Notes under the pieces: generated by a model
Told to the model about the DNA's origin: nothing
Seen by the model: the letters and a program-made list of their open reading frames with translations, nothing else
Database searches by the model: none
Assembly (NCBI GenBank): GCA_015680905.1
Contig: CM027383.1
Location: forward strand, 88,073,001-88,137,000
From: Coptis chinensis
Taxonomy: Eukaryota > Streptophyta > Magnoliopsida > Ranunculales > Ranunculaceae
DNA: 64,000 nt
Direction: 5' to 3'
Shown: positions 23,306 through 33,142 of the stretch, one piece after another
Position numbering within the stretch: the first letter of the stretch is position 1
Layout of the letters: the number at the start of each line of letters is the position of its first letter
Program-made: the position numbers and the translations under genes

Positions 23306-24545
23306 TAAAAATGTAGTGCAAGACTTATTAGCTAGAAAGGGTAAAATAGATGAAGATTGAAAATGTGAAAACAATGAGGTAAAAAAAGTCACATTTTGTT
23401 TAAAAGTAAATCGTATCTCGATCTGGACTTTTGGAGTCTAGTCTTTCAAGTGTGAAGACTATTACATACTTCAGTTATATATTTGTTTATCCTTAATTTT
23501 CAGGTTTGAAAAAGGTACGTTGTGAGTTGTTACTGTTTTGACATCTGTCCCACTCTCTTTTTCTTTTCTTTTTTCCTGATCTGGTCATGTGCTTAAAAGG
23601 CCCATGAGGTAAGTTGCCTTCATTCTTCTGAGGTAGATAACGAGGCCTCGCCTATTATTCTCTTTAGAGGACAATAATGTGGGTCCAAAGTGATACAAAA
23701 TGAGTGTTTCCAGAGTTCGATTGAATTACAAGGTCCTAAAAAGAAGAATGTTGTCTTGAATTCTATTCATCCTGTGGTCCTAAGACAAAAGCTTTGGCTG
23801 TTAGGGGTGTTACGATGCGCCTCAAAATAATTACTTTTGTAACTAAAAACATAAAATTAAAGTGGTTTGGTGGTGATGGGGATAGGGGAGGGAGAAAATT
23901 GGCTTTTGCATAACTATCTACAAATGAATAATGCTCGAGATTCAAGCTAACCTCACAGTGGCATTGTGGCAAAAATGTCCGTCATGAATATGAATATGAA
24001 TAAGAGAAATCAGGAAAAGTTGTCTTCGTCATGAATATGACCGTGTTTCAATTGTCGCGCCAATGATAAACATTCTTTGTTCCTGTCACATCCTACCTAT
24101 TTGCAAGATGAAAACGATGCTTGAAGCAAAACCCAAACAAATATATAACAAACTATGATAAAATATAAGAAAAACAATCAGGGCTGAAGAAACTAATGCA
24201 CCTTGTATCATTTTCAGCATCCAAATTAGTAAACAATATACAACCTACCTGGGATTGTTACACAATCATCGATCCCTGGTTTCTGTATGAAAAAAAATAA
24301 TATATAACACATTAGTTTTAAGTATAGAACTCTTAATCAACACTAAACCCCAGAACGCTTACATATTCTTCTATCGGACATGTATATAAAGACGAACTTG
24401 TTATTGAAGGCATATTCTTCTCCTGTGCGTTGTGATATTATTGATTCTATTCCTCCAAATGGGAAACAATTCAATATAAATAGTACAACACTAAATCAGC
24501 ATAAAATCAATTTAGGAAAACAACGCAAAATAGGTAGGAACTTAC
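22700..24545. other. No gene recognised, CACTA interior with AT microsatellite
   Basis: A/T-rich region between the RRP12-like and AP-2 sigma exons. Besides the AT repeat at 23241-23303 I see no gene. Just right of this stretch, an exon-like piece at 24546-24640 (minus; contains INLRVHSRIGRLVLPKACAE before GTAAGT) could be another captured fragment, source unknown. Confidence 0.35.
23241..23303. repeat. (AT)n microsatellite, ~63 bp
   Basis: Uninterrupted AT dinucleotide run. Confidence 0.97.
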
Positions 24546-24671
24546 CTCAGCACATGCTTTCGGAAGAACCAAACGGCCAATTCGAGAATGAACTCTGAGA
24601 TTAATATCTGGGCACAAGCAATTGGTTTGATAAAGCTCTGATATTAATATCCTATAAACAATATCACAGAC

Positions 24672-25120
24672 CTTCTTGCTTGTTTCTTGGAGCTCCCCAG
24701 CAAGAATGAACTCGTCCAAAATGAGATAAACCTTTATAGAGAAATAAAAATCAGATAAACCATGATAAACCATGATGAGACAAAAGAGTAAGTGAAAGAA
24801 AAGGTACCTTGTGGAAGTTAAAGACCAAATCTAGCTCACAGAAGTAGTTGCTGAAGAAATGATCCAAAATCTCGACAAATAAAGCCAGCTCATTATCAGT
24901 AATGTCAACACACATGGAGAAGAAGAGTCCAGCATATCTCCGGTAGATATCCTTGTGTGTGCGAAACTGGAAAGGCCATGACATGAATTAATAAATAATA
25001 AACAATAATAAAAATTGAAAGTAATAAGTCGATAGAAAGAAACCTCGACAAAGTTTGTGAACTTGGGATCGCGATTAACAACCAGACGATGAACCTCGTA
25101 TTCGACTTTGTGCTTTTCAG
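24672..25120 (-). pseudogene. AP-2 complex sigma subunit exons, captured
   Basis: Three exons of the clathrin adaptor small subunit. 25043-~25120: [20 protein letters not shown] then TNFVE. 24808-24966: [20 protein letters not shown] then [18 protein letters not shown] and [11 protein letters not shown]. 24672-24731: VYLILDEFILAGELQETSKK. Splice sites are kept. Residue-level identity to plant AP-2 sigma is very high, but six residues (YLESIH in the family) are missing in frame after NELA and a Val is replaced by Tyr-Phe. The first exon with the start codon and the last exon are missing. It lies nearest the right terminus, so it would be first in any transcript from that end. Confidence 0.93.
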
Positions 25121-25299
25121 AAAGAGGAGGAGGGGTTGAAGGACAGAAAGAGGGACAAGGGTCACCAGCAAAGATAAGAAAACCCTAACCTAACCCAGCG
25201 GCTGTGAGAGAGAAAGAGAGGTTTTCTATTTTGACATACCGACGGCGATTTCTTTTTTGTTTCCCTATTTTTGAAATTTCGAAGTTGTTTTGGTTTTTT

Positions 25300-25481
25300 G
25301 GATTTGTAACACTTCTCCAACGCTTTTTAAGCGTTAGCAATTAATTCCGGAAATTCACTCAAATAAACCAACGTTTTACAACATTGCCAACGCTTATTTA
25401 GCGTTGGCAATTTACTAACGGTAAATAACCGTTGCAAAGCAAAAAAGGTGCGTGTTGCAAATATCCTATTATGGTGTAGTG
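25300..25481. repeat. Right subterminal repeats and terminus of the CACTA element
   Basis: Contains CCAACGCTTTTTAAGCGTTAG, GCCAACGCTTATTTAGCG and CTAACGGTAAATAACCGTTG palindromes. They are built from the same half-sites as the left end and are followed by the terminal repeat. Confidence 0.85.
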
Positions 25482-26680
25482 CAAGCTTGCGAACTGCTTC
25501 AGAAAAGATCACATTCTCGCAACTCCCAGAATCTATAATAAGTTTACAGACCTTACCCTATATAGTACAAGTAGACTGAAAAATATGGTTACGAAACCAA
25601 CCATCACCCTCAGTCTCCTTAGGAGCCAAACATAACCTGCGAACAACAAGAAGTTCACCCTTGTCCCCCTGTACAAGCTCTTCAGGCACATCCGTAGAGT
25701 TAGCATCAAAGATGGGGGTGCCCAGGATACCACCAACAGGGTCCTCATCCACATTCTCATTCTCAACAAATAAAATCTTCCTAGGAGTAGGTGGTTTAAC
25801 TGAGTTAGGACCATGAGCCACAACTTCTGGAAGGCCCCGCTGCCTAGGGATAGGAGCAACTGGGGTTTGGGAAGGAGTAACACCACCCCGACGGTTCAAC
25901 TGTTTCTCCAGAAGTATTGCCCGTTGATGAGCCTCACACACATAAAACACATCAAACAGATTCAAGGCATCCTGTATATTAGAACGAAAACCCAATGTAT
26001 CGCGCCACCAACTGTTCATCAGATTCAGTGATATCTACGCGAGCCAATAATTGGTAAAAGTCCTTAGTATAGTCCTCGACATACTTAGCACCTTGGTGCA
26101 AGTTCTGAACTCATTAATACAATTCACGAGTATAATTAAAAGGTAAAAAATCAACATGGAGATGCTTATTAAGTTTCTCCCATGCAACATTCTTAGATTT
26201 ACCTCTTCGTGCACGAGTCGCCTTCAACTATTGCCACCAAGCCATAGCACGACCCCGAAACCGAGTTGCCACAAGCGCCACCTGTTTGTTGTCGGGCACG
26301 TCTTTGAACTCCATAACTTCCTCCACAATCCTGAGTCAATCAATCAGTTCGTCTGGTTGTAAGCTACCATGAAACTCGGGTAGATCAATTTTCAAACCAG
26401 ATTCCCAGCGTCTGTTCTCTCTATGTTGCGGAACACGCGGGAAATTGTCAATCTCCTCCTAATCGGCAAAGGGGTTATTATCCTCTGCCTCCAGATCGTC
26501 CTCCACCAACTGCGGTTTATGGTCTTGTGGTTGGTCGGGATGCCAATTAAGGGCCTCGACCTGGCGGGTTAGCGCTGCTACCTGCCTTGAAAGTTCGGTC
26601 ATTCGATCATGAGTATACACATCATCCAGATTAGCTTCTCTCTGAGGTCTACCATGTCCTCTTCCTACTTGACGAGGCAT
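25482..26680 (-). pseudogene. gag: Chromovirus gag and start of protease
   Basis: Starts at the ATG at 26680 (MPRQVGRGHGRPQREANLDD), with a coiled-coil-like stretch LSRQVAALTRQVEALN. The capsid core follows in the next segment: LPEFHGSLQPDELIDWL, FKDVPDNKQVALVATRF, then AMAWWQ. Stops interrupt it, and a frame change occurs near 26020. No CX2CX4HX4C zinc knuckle is visible where one would be expected (25850-25900), so that region may be deleted. The protease begins near 25560 with IIDSGSCENVIF (catalytic Asp in DSG) and is cut at 25482 by the CACTA element. Confidence 0.87.
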
Positions 26681-26710
26681 ATTTAGATCGTAGCCGAATC
26701 TGATACCAAC

Positions 26711-27077
26711 TAATGTAATACTAATTAAGTGCGTTAGCTCACAAATAATCAAATAATCGCTCTTTAACCAAGAAACAATGGAATAAATTTAATAAAATCT
26801 CTGAATAATCCTATCACAATTCTCCTAAGCCTTTAAATAGGCGTTATAACCCTAAAACAAACAAGCGGTAAATTCACCGAACCAATTCTACAACAAACAA
26901 ACTAAACAAAAGACTATTTTCATAAAAGCCTAAAGAAAAGTCGGGAGCGCATGCGCGCCTGTCAGAAGGCTAAACTAAGTGTGCGCGCCCTCGCACCTCC
27001 ACTAACAGCACTCTCAGACTTTCACGACACCATCATGTGCATCTAGGTACTTCTCAGCAAGAACCTGTACTGCATCA
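26711..27077 (-). repeat. 5' LTR of the chromovirus
   Basis: About 367 bp, pair of 14254-14613. The primer site TGGTATCAGA lies two bases inside its inner end. TATTT follows the outer end and repeats 14249-14253. Confidence 0.88.
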
Positions 27078-27082
27078 TATTT

Positions 27083-27480
27083 TCTGCTATCTTACTACGT
27101 GCATTAGACCACTATACAACACAAAAGCTTAGTAGTAGTTAGTCTCACTATAGAATAATAGACAATGTAAGACACCATAAGTAATTTTACTTAACCTCGA
27201 AACTTATTTATAGTCACATGTTCAAACTTCGATATAGCAGTTGCTACTCTTACAAAGGCATTATGTCCAGGAACTGCATCATCTCACCAATTGTCCGGAC
27301 ATTCCTATAATTCAGGTTGTAAAGCAAGCTAGTAAAGAGACTTGCACCATACTTCAAATTCAATCAAGTCTCAAGAACATACTTTTTCCTGAATTGTACT
27401 TGCTCCTTCTGAAATTGGATGTTGGAACTTCTTTTCTGCAGTTTTGTAAGGTGGAGCTTTGAAAGAGAGAGCAAAAACAC
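27083..27480 (-). pseudogene. Agmatine deiminase, upstream exon (part 1 of a split gene)
   Basis: On the minus strand, about 27190-27310, the translation reads CPDNW then DDAVPGHNAFVRVATAISKF and EHVTI. This matches the region of plant agmatine deiminase that normally lies some 25 residues before the exon at 14192-14253. There is a stop in place of the Arg after DNW and degenerate sequence before it. The intron between this exon and the next received the chromovirus at its 3' border. The N-terminus further upstream (to about 27480) is not readable. Confidence 0.75.
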
Positions 27481-27563
27481 AAGAACAAACCAGATCAACA
27501 TTCTGAGAAAAAAGAATGCACTTGTGGTGGTAGAATGGGTCTCATATCCTTAGTGATAATGCT

Positions 27564-28136
27564 TGTTAGGAATTAGAGATCACAGTAATCCCGACTAACG
27601 ACAATTATCCTCAAGATCTTGGAATCAATGGCAAAACAAGAACACCAATACAACCACTAAAGCAATAATGAAATAACAAAGAATAAACGAACACAAGGAA
27701 CTTCCGTGGTTTGGCAATTGCCTACGTCTACAAACACACCAAAATCCACTATAATCAAAGAGTTGTTTACAATGTTACGAGCCTCACACAAACACCAATC
27801 TCTCTCTCACACGCACACACTTTTGGCACTCACAAATTTATGTTATTACACTATCATAATGCACTCACAAATTTGGCTATTGCCTTACACTAATTATTGC
27901 TCCAATAATATACTCGCTACGCGCCCGAACACTATGAGCTCTCTTAGTTGTGTCTTGTTAATTCTCAAATACCACCGTGGGGTATTTATAGAGAACGTGA
28001 GGAACCAAAGTAGTAATTGGTTTCCAAAACCAATTTACTTGTTCATCACCGTTTAGGAGAAGTAGTGCTGGCGGGTCCATGTTTCAAATTCCAATTTGGA
28101 AACTAACCACGTGGTGATCAGCCTCCATACTTAACA
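27564..28136 (-). repeat. Solo LTR, Ty1/copia-like
   Basis: 573 bp, TGTTAGGAATTAG...TACTTAACA in + coordinates, with perfect 5-bp duplications ATGCT on both sides (27559-27563 and 28137-28141) and no internal region. The minus strand carries a TATA box (CTATAAATACCCC, about 27980-27992). The block around 27690-27730 resembles LTRs of Tork/Angela-type copia elements; family assignment is from general resemblance. A solo LTR arises by recombination between the two LTRs of a complete element. Confidence 0.9.
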
Positions 28137-28973
28137 ATGCTCTGGATAAAGTCACAATGTCCAAGAGAATCAATGACAGTGCAGTAGTACTTAGTTGTCT
28201 CGAAATTTCACAAGGCAATGTCAATAATACCACGTTCATGCTCAACCTTAAGCTTGTCAAGAACTCATGCCTAAGCTTGTCAACAAAGGTAACAATATAG
28301 AATTGTGGGCAACAACTGAAAATAATCAACTTAATTAGAATATGCAACTATCATCCATTATCATACAATTGACTGAAAATAAGAGGCTTAAGTTTGACAA
28401 GTTAAGCTTGATTGGGCAGAAAATGATGGGACTATATCAAGAATCAAGGGCTACTTATTTGAGGAGATGATCTCCCTGCCATAAAAACAATATAAGGATG
28501 GAGTAAAAGATGAGTTTCTCGCCATGAATAGAAACAAGCAGAAATCGTAGAAGTAAGAAAAAGAATTACGTACATATAAAATAGCACCAACAGCTTCAGT
28601 TAACGTAGGTGAATCCAGCAAAACAAAACATCTGTCATCCTTCTCCCTCCTCCTTTATCTGGGCTTGGGACCAACAATGCAAACTTATCATAAGTTTGCA
28701 CAGGCGGAGTTACTAAGGGGGTTAGTAGAACACAACTCAATTATTGCTTTCCTAAGAACCATATTACATAGTGAGAAAAAATATACATCACAACCACGAA
28801 ACCCAAAAGGAAATAGCAAAAAGCCAGTAGTTTACCTTTTTTTTTATCGATAAAGTATAATTTTATTAATATAACTAAAGCCAATTTACTTAGTACTTGA
28901 CACTTGTAAAAGCCAATAAAAACATTTATGTACATGAGTAGTGCTTCAAGAAGGTGACCCAATGATTACAACA
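28137..28973. other. No gene recognised; expected left end of the large CACTA element lies here or beyond
   Basis: A possible + strand exon spans the solo LTR insertion: it begins after CCTTAG at 27552, resumes at 28137 and ends at AAAG|GTAACA near 28291. I cannot identify it. A run of T at 28838-28848 may be the reverse of a poly(A). The left terminal repeat of the CACTA element (CACTACC...) was searched for by eye and not found. Confidence 0.35.
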
Positions 28974-29661
28974 TTAGCAGTTCTTTGGGCTAGATAACAC
29001 TCCCTTGACCTCACCAAGCTTTGATCTCCAATCATCATGAGGCAATGGTAGTACAACACCTCCGTCATAAACCACGTTCACATGAACTTTGAAGTTCCCC
29101 TCTTCCAATCTCCTGTTACCAAACTCGGTATGAGGATTAATATCTTGCACGATACCTCTCGTTACAACTCTAAGTAGCCGACCGCCATGCAGATCACATT
29201 CTTGACCAATTTATTCATTGACAACCTACAAAATTAAATTGTGTTATCAGTCTTTCCTTATAAAAGTGGATCATATATGTTTTTCAAAAAGTAATTCGAA
29301 TAATTACAAAGGAAGCGTTACTAGAACATGGCGATTTAACATCTGCCATAGGCATTCTTCCTTGGCTCATAAACTCTCTCAACAAAGTTGTATTCTCCAA
29401 CACTGCATTATTCTGAAGCACATCTACCCTCTTCTCAAGGTTTGTGTTTATCTCTTTCAAAGACAAATCCTATTGCGCCACAACTTTCATCTTCTTCACC
29501 GATGTTTTGCATACCCCTTCACCCAAGCCTAAAAAACGACCCCTACTATCTGGCCCAAAAACCTATACTTAATGGACAATCGATTTAGTACCCTTAAAAT
29601 CATGTCAAACAACAATTAATTACAATAGCTATGATTAAATATAAGACATTTGTGAGGGCAT
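28974..29661 (-). pseudogene. CACTA second gene (Transposase_24-like), C-terminal part
   Basis: Continues the gene at 53220-54330. Starts with PDSRGRFLGLGEGVCKTSVK (29530 region), typical of the G.D..GRV.GLG pattern in plant CACTA ORFs. Next is a coiled coil (29284-29466: LKEINTNLEKRVDVLQNN). After an intron-like gap comes CDLHGGRLLRVVTRGIVQ then FKVHVNVVYDGGVVLPLP (about 29005-29200), similar to the DUF8039-type C-terminal domain of these proteins. It ends at a TAA at 28974-28976. An in-frame stop lies before the coiled coil. Confidence 0.7.
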
Positions 29662-30064
29662 TGTTTTGGCAATAACCTGCTTTAACACAACGAGAGCAAA
29701 TGATAAAGGACGCACTAAGAAATAGATAAATTTAATGTTGGGGAAGATGAGACTGAACCAAGATAATGGTTGCCTACGTATCCAAGATATATTCTCTAGG
29801 GATCAAGTTTTTAACGTAGTTCACATTATGAGAAAAAATAGTTTTTATATAACTGAAGAGGTTGAGTCCTAAGAGGACTGTATTTGTTTGTGTCACAAGA
29901 ATTGTTATCTCTTTGAACTTTTATCTTTATCTTTCTACAATAATGAACCTTGACATATTCTTAAATAAACTAGTTATTGAGTGTAGCTAGGATTATGCCC
30001 TTGGGCTTAATTGATTTGGGCTGGATTTGTGGGCTTAATGAGCCATAAAGTATAAGTCTATACA
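29662..30064 (-). repeat. 3' LTR of the Tat element
   Basis: 403 bp; TGTTTTGGCAATAACC...CTATACA. The pair at 52832-53219 lacks a short segment near 30010. TATA-like sequence CATATAAAAACC is clear on the minus strand of the partner at about 53010-53021. Confidence 0.93.
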
Positions 30065-30239
30065 TCGCCCTCTCTTTGGTGGATGGGCAAAGCCCATGTG
30101 GCAAAGAAGTCAATATAGAAAAAAGAATGGAAGAACATCAATTAAAAATTAAAAAATAAAATAGAATAAATGTTATCAAGTATTGGCGTGTGTAATCTCA
30201 TTGTCAAAGGCGACAGTAGGCGATGACAGGAGACGAAAA

Positions 30240-30625
30240 TTATTGGCGACAAAAGACGGAAATAATTAGCAAAAATTATTGGCGGAAATTATTTTCGAAA
30301 GGAGGCGGAAATAATTAGCGAAAATTATTGGCAAAAATAATTGGCTGAAGTTATTGGCGAAAATTATTGGCGGAAGATATTAGCGAAAATTATTGACGGA
30401 AATAATTGGCATAAGTTATTGGCGGAAATAATTGGCGAAAATTATGGGCGAAAATAATTGGCGAAAATTTTTGGCAAAAGTTATTGGCAAAAATTATTAG
30501 CGAAAATAATTGGCAAAAATTAGTGGCGGAAATAATTGGCGAAAATTATTGGCGGAAATAAGTGGTGAAAATTTTGGGCGGAAGTAATTGGCGAAAATTT
30601 TTGGCGGAAGTTATTGGCCAAAATG
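30240..30625. repeat. 13-bp minisatellite in the Tat element's 3' region
   Basis: Roughly 30 degenerate copies of ATTGGCGAAAATT / ATTGGCGGAAATA with a steady 13-bp spacing of the TTGGCG core. It lies between the antisense gene and the 3' LTR, the stretch of Tat elements known to breed tandem repeats that can seed satellite DNA. No coding capacity. Confidence 0.93.
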
Positions 30626-31238
30626 ATATCTTAACTTAAGAGATTGTGTGGGGTGGGGTCGGCTAAAAGGCTAAAAATAATAGAGTTATAAAAGTAAGAA
30701 GATGGGTTTGAAACTTGTTTGGTCATAAGAATAAGAAGGAAAAAATTAAATAGGTAAAAGAATTTTATGGCCTGCCGGCCTATGGTATGGTATTGAGTTT
30801 TTTAAAATTGTATAGGAAGTGGGACGTGCCACACTTTATTGTCTTAAGGTGGGGTAGTGATATTATATTATGACCGGTTTGTTGTATTTTGGATTTTGTT
30901 AGGAAGAGACAAAAGATACTAGACCGGCCTAGTTTAGTTAGGCTGTAGGAACTTGAAGAAAAGTAAACAATCTTGTGATTTCACTTTTTGAAAAAGGTGA
31001 AAGAGAAAATACAATAGTATAAGAAATGTGCATGGGCGGTTTCACTTTTTGAAAAAAACGGATAGAGCAAATAACGTAGTATAAGGAACGGTGGGAGGAC
31101 CATATGTGAGATGGTGACAAATTATTTTTCGATTAAAAACCAAGAAAAGGTTTTAGAAGCGGTTCGAACCTAGAGTCCCATTGCACGAGGAAAATAGACT
31201 TGCAATTCCAGTCCAACTGAAACAAAAGATTTCATCAC

Positions 31239-31246
31239 TATAAATA
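31239..31246 (+). promoter_or_regulatory. TATA box for the antisense gene
   Basis: TATAAATA, about 110 bp before the ATG at 31355 and in the + direction, opposite to the retroelement's own transcription. The surrounding C/A-rich sequence CATCACTATAAATAAC fits a plant TATA context. Confidence 0.55.
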
Positions 31247-31354
31247 ACAAGGTACGACACATGGATAAAACATATTGAAGGAAAGAAAAAATAACAGTAA
31301 AGCGAGCTTAAGTAATCTGATTTAACAAATTAGAAGCGAGAATTTGATACGATA

Positions 31355-31765
31355 ATGGCGAGAATTCAACTTCAACGAAGATTGACTAAGACAAAGGGTA
31401 CTCTATACATACGAGGTCAACCAAGGAAAACTCCAATAACGGAGATGAAGAAACGTTTTGCATTACAAGAATTCAATGTGGACAGTGTGAAAAGTGTTTT
31501 ACAAAAAACCAAAGAAGATGAAGTAGTAGCAACATGGCACCAATTATCATATGGGTTGAAATTTCCCTTGGATAATACCATTGCAAGGATCTTACAATGG
31601 TGGCATGTTACACCTGCACAGATGTCAGTTCCATTTTGGTTAATAGTCTCAAGGATGCGAAGATTACAATTACGGTACAAACAAAAATTTGGATGTCAAG
31701 AGCTTTACTCAATTGCAAGGCCTCGTTCCGAAAGACAGTTTCATAATGCTCAGCGTGCATTTTAA
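31355..31765 (+). CDS. Antisense ORF of the Tat element, N-terminal domain
   Basis: 136 codons, start GATAATGGCG. The central part GLKFPLDNTIARILQWWHVT then PAQMSVPFWLIVSRMRRLQL resembles the 'putative gypsy type transposon' domain (PF04195) with its FPL......L....H.TPAQ..P..W.. pattern. Extra ORFs, some antisense, are known between integrase and the 3' LTR in Tat elements; their function is unknown. After the stop, related coding sequence continues (ERFSGLHYSYKHW near 31780) up to a GTAAGA donor near 31887, so this is probably exon 1 of a longer, now damaged, spliced gene. Confidence 0.65.
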   Translation: MARIQLQRRLTKTKGTLYIRGQPRKTPITEMKKRFALQEFNVDSVKSVLQKTKEDEVVATWHQLSYGLKFPLDNTIARILQWWHVTPAQMSVPFWLIVSRMRRLQLRYKQKFGCQELYSIARPRSERQFHNAQRAF

Positions 31766-31998
31766 AAATAGAATGGAGAGGTTTAGTGGTCTTCATTATA
31801 GCTATAAGCATTGGTAAGATTATCCATATCGCATATGAGGGAAGTGGAACACAACAGGAAAGGACGTTCCAAACAATTTTACTGGTAAGAAACTGTATTG
31901 TGTTTACACATAGGTCGATACTATGTTTGTGTTAGGAAAGGAAGATTTTGTAATAACTTAATTACTAATTGTGTTTTTGCTGTTGGTTGTATTTGTAG

Positions 31999-33142
31999 AT
32001 GAAATTCCACCAATTGATATGGTTGACATGGATAGCAAATTAAACATAGGATAACTTAAAATTTTACTTCCATGGGAAAATACCATCTGAAATATTTGAC
32101 CTAAGTTTCCCATATGATATTGTGGGCTTCTTATGTGAGGTGGAGGAAGAGGCGGAAAAAGAGGATGAGAGTGAAGGGCAAGAGACTGAAGAAGAAAGTG
32201 ACGAGGGAGAAGAAGAAGGAAGTGTTGAAGGAGAGAGTTGTAAAGTTGTAGGAAGGAAAAATAGTAAAAGAGGTGTGGAGAAAAGCAAACTAAAGAATTT
32301 GAAGTTATGAGTGGACAATTAATTAGACAAAATAAGATCAAAGATCACAACAATATTACTAGGAATAAGCGAATAATCGTAGAAGATGAAGATAGTAATA
32401 TTGATACAGAGGAAGAAGTGAATACGTCAAAAAAGAGGAGAACGTTAAGAAGAAAAGATTATGAGTTACCATTGAAGGACGACGGTGAAACTTATAAATT
32501 TTTAGAAGATGGTTATTGGAGAGAAGAGATCGTAAAAGAAAAGGAGAAATTGTGGCTAAAAAAGAGAAGAAAGACGATATTGTATAGGTTGGATTTAGCA
32601 TTTTAGCACTGAAGGAAAATCACAAAACGCGAGGTGAATCCAACAATTTAATCCATGTGACAACTAGCATGCAACGGGAGAAAAGGAACAAGGTAAATTA
32701 TGTTTTTATTTGTTTATTTATTTATCTATAACATGCGTTTTAAGGTTATGTTAATGTTTCAGGTAGTGAGAATAATGGAAGAATTAAATGAGATGGAAGA
32801 ACAGGAGCGGAACGCCACTGTAAGGACCGAAGAATTAGAAGATTTGAAAGCTCGGGTGAAAACTCAGGAAGAAAAAAACAAAAAGATGACTGCAAAAATG
32901 TTGGGGTAGAAAAAAAATTAAGTGCTACTAAGAAAGAGAATGTGGAAAACAAGAAATTGTTAACACAAGCTTATCTAGAGATAGGAAATAAGGAGATGGA
33001 AAGAATACAAGCAATTATGCAAAAGGCAGATGTTCTGGAATAGAATGAAGAGAGAAAGAGGACCTATAATAAATTATATCTAATGTATATGGAGATTGTT
33101 AAAGTTACTCCGAAAGGTGTGCCTTTTCCAGAGAGAACTTAA
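31999..33142 (+). pseudogene. Antisense ORF, acidic, basic and coiled-coil parts
   Basis: After an acceptor (TTTGTAG at 31993-31999) come DEIPPIDMVDMDSKLNIG, then a strongly acidic Glu-rich tract (32122-32240), a basic segment (KVVGRKNSKRGVEKSKLKN), and a second basic/acidic ORF at 32307-32606 (RRTLRRKDYELPLKDDGETY). From 32761 a heptad-rich coiled coil follows (MEELNEMEEQERNATVRTEE then LKARVKTQEEKNKKM), ending near 33142. The order domain, acidic/basic linker, coiled coil is that of other plant gypsy antisense ORFs. Several stops and frame changes separate the parts. Confidence 0.6.

Larger units (their letters stand above)
17669..25481 (-). mobile_element. CACTA transposon carrying exons of three host genes
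   Basis: Terminal inverted repeats of about 28 bp with two mismatches: CACTACACCATAACAGG at the left, CACTACACCATAATAGG inward from the right. The direct 3-bp duplication CAA flanks it (17666-17668 and 25482-25484), as expected for CACTA elements. Subterminal regions are full of AACGGTT / GCGTTGC palindromes. No transposase was found. From right to left, all on the minus strand, it carries exons of AP-2 sigma, RRP12 and Vms1/ANKZF1 with splice sites intact. Such gene-carrying CACTA elements are known from plants; this combination is, to my knowledge, not one I recognise. Confidence 0.93.
14254..27077 (-). mobile_element. Chromovirus-like Ty3/gypsy retrotransposon, split by a CACTA element
   Basis: LTRs at 14254-14613 and 26711-27077 flank gag, protease, reverse transcriptase, RNase H and integrase, all minus strand. 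The flanking 5-bp duplication is TATTT (14249-14253 and 27078-27082). This requires the LTR to end in CATTA rather than the usual CA. The primer site TGGTATCAGA (minus strand, 26699-26708) fits initiator tRNA-Met. A purine tract AAGGGGGAA precedes the 3' LTR. Without the nested CACTA (17669-25481) the element is about 5 kb, a normal size. Scattered stops and shifts make it inactive. Confidence 0.92.

Noticed and set aside
27706..28056. + strand frame of 116 codons
   Set aside because: Entirely within the solo LTR and antisense to its transcription; no domain.
28936..28943. GAGTAGTG as a CACTA terminus pointing left
   Set aside because: No partner CACTACTC end was found to the left and no subterminal repeats are nearby.
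30240..30625. Regular repeats considered as a CRISPR-like array
   Set aside because: Direct 13-bp tandem units without unique spacers, in a plant retrotransposon; it is a minisatellite.
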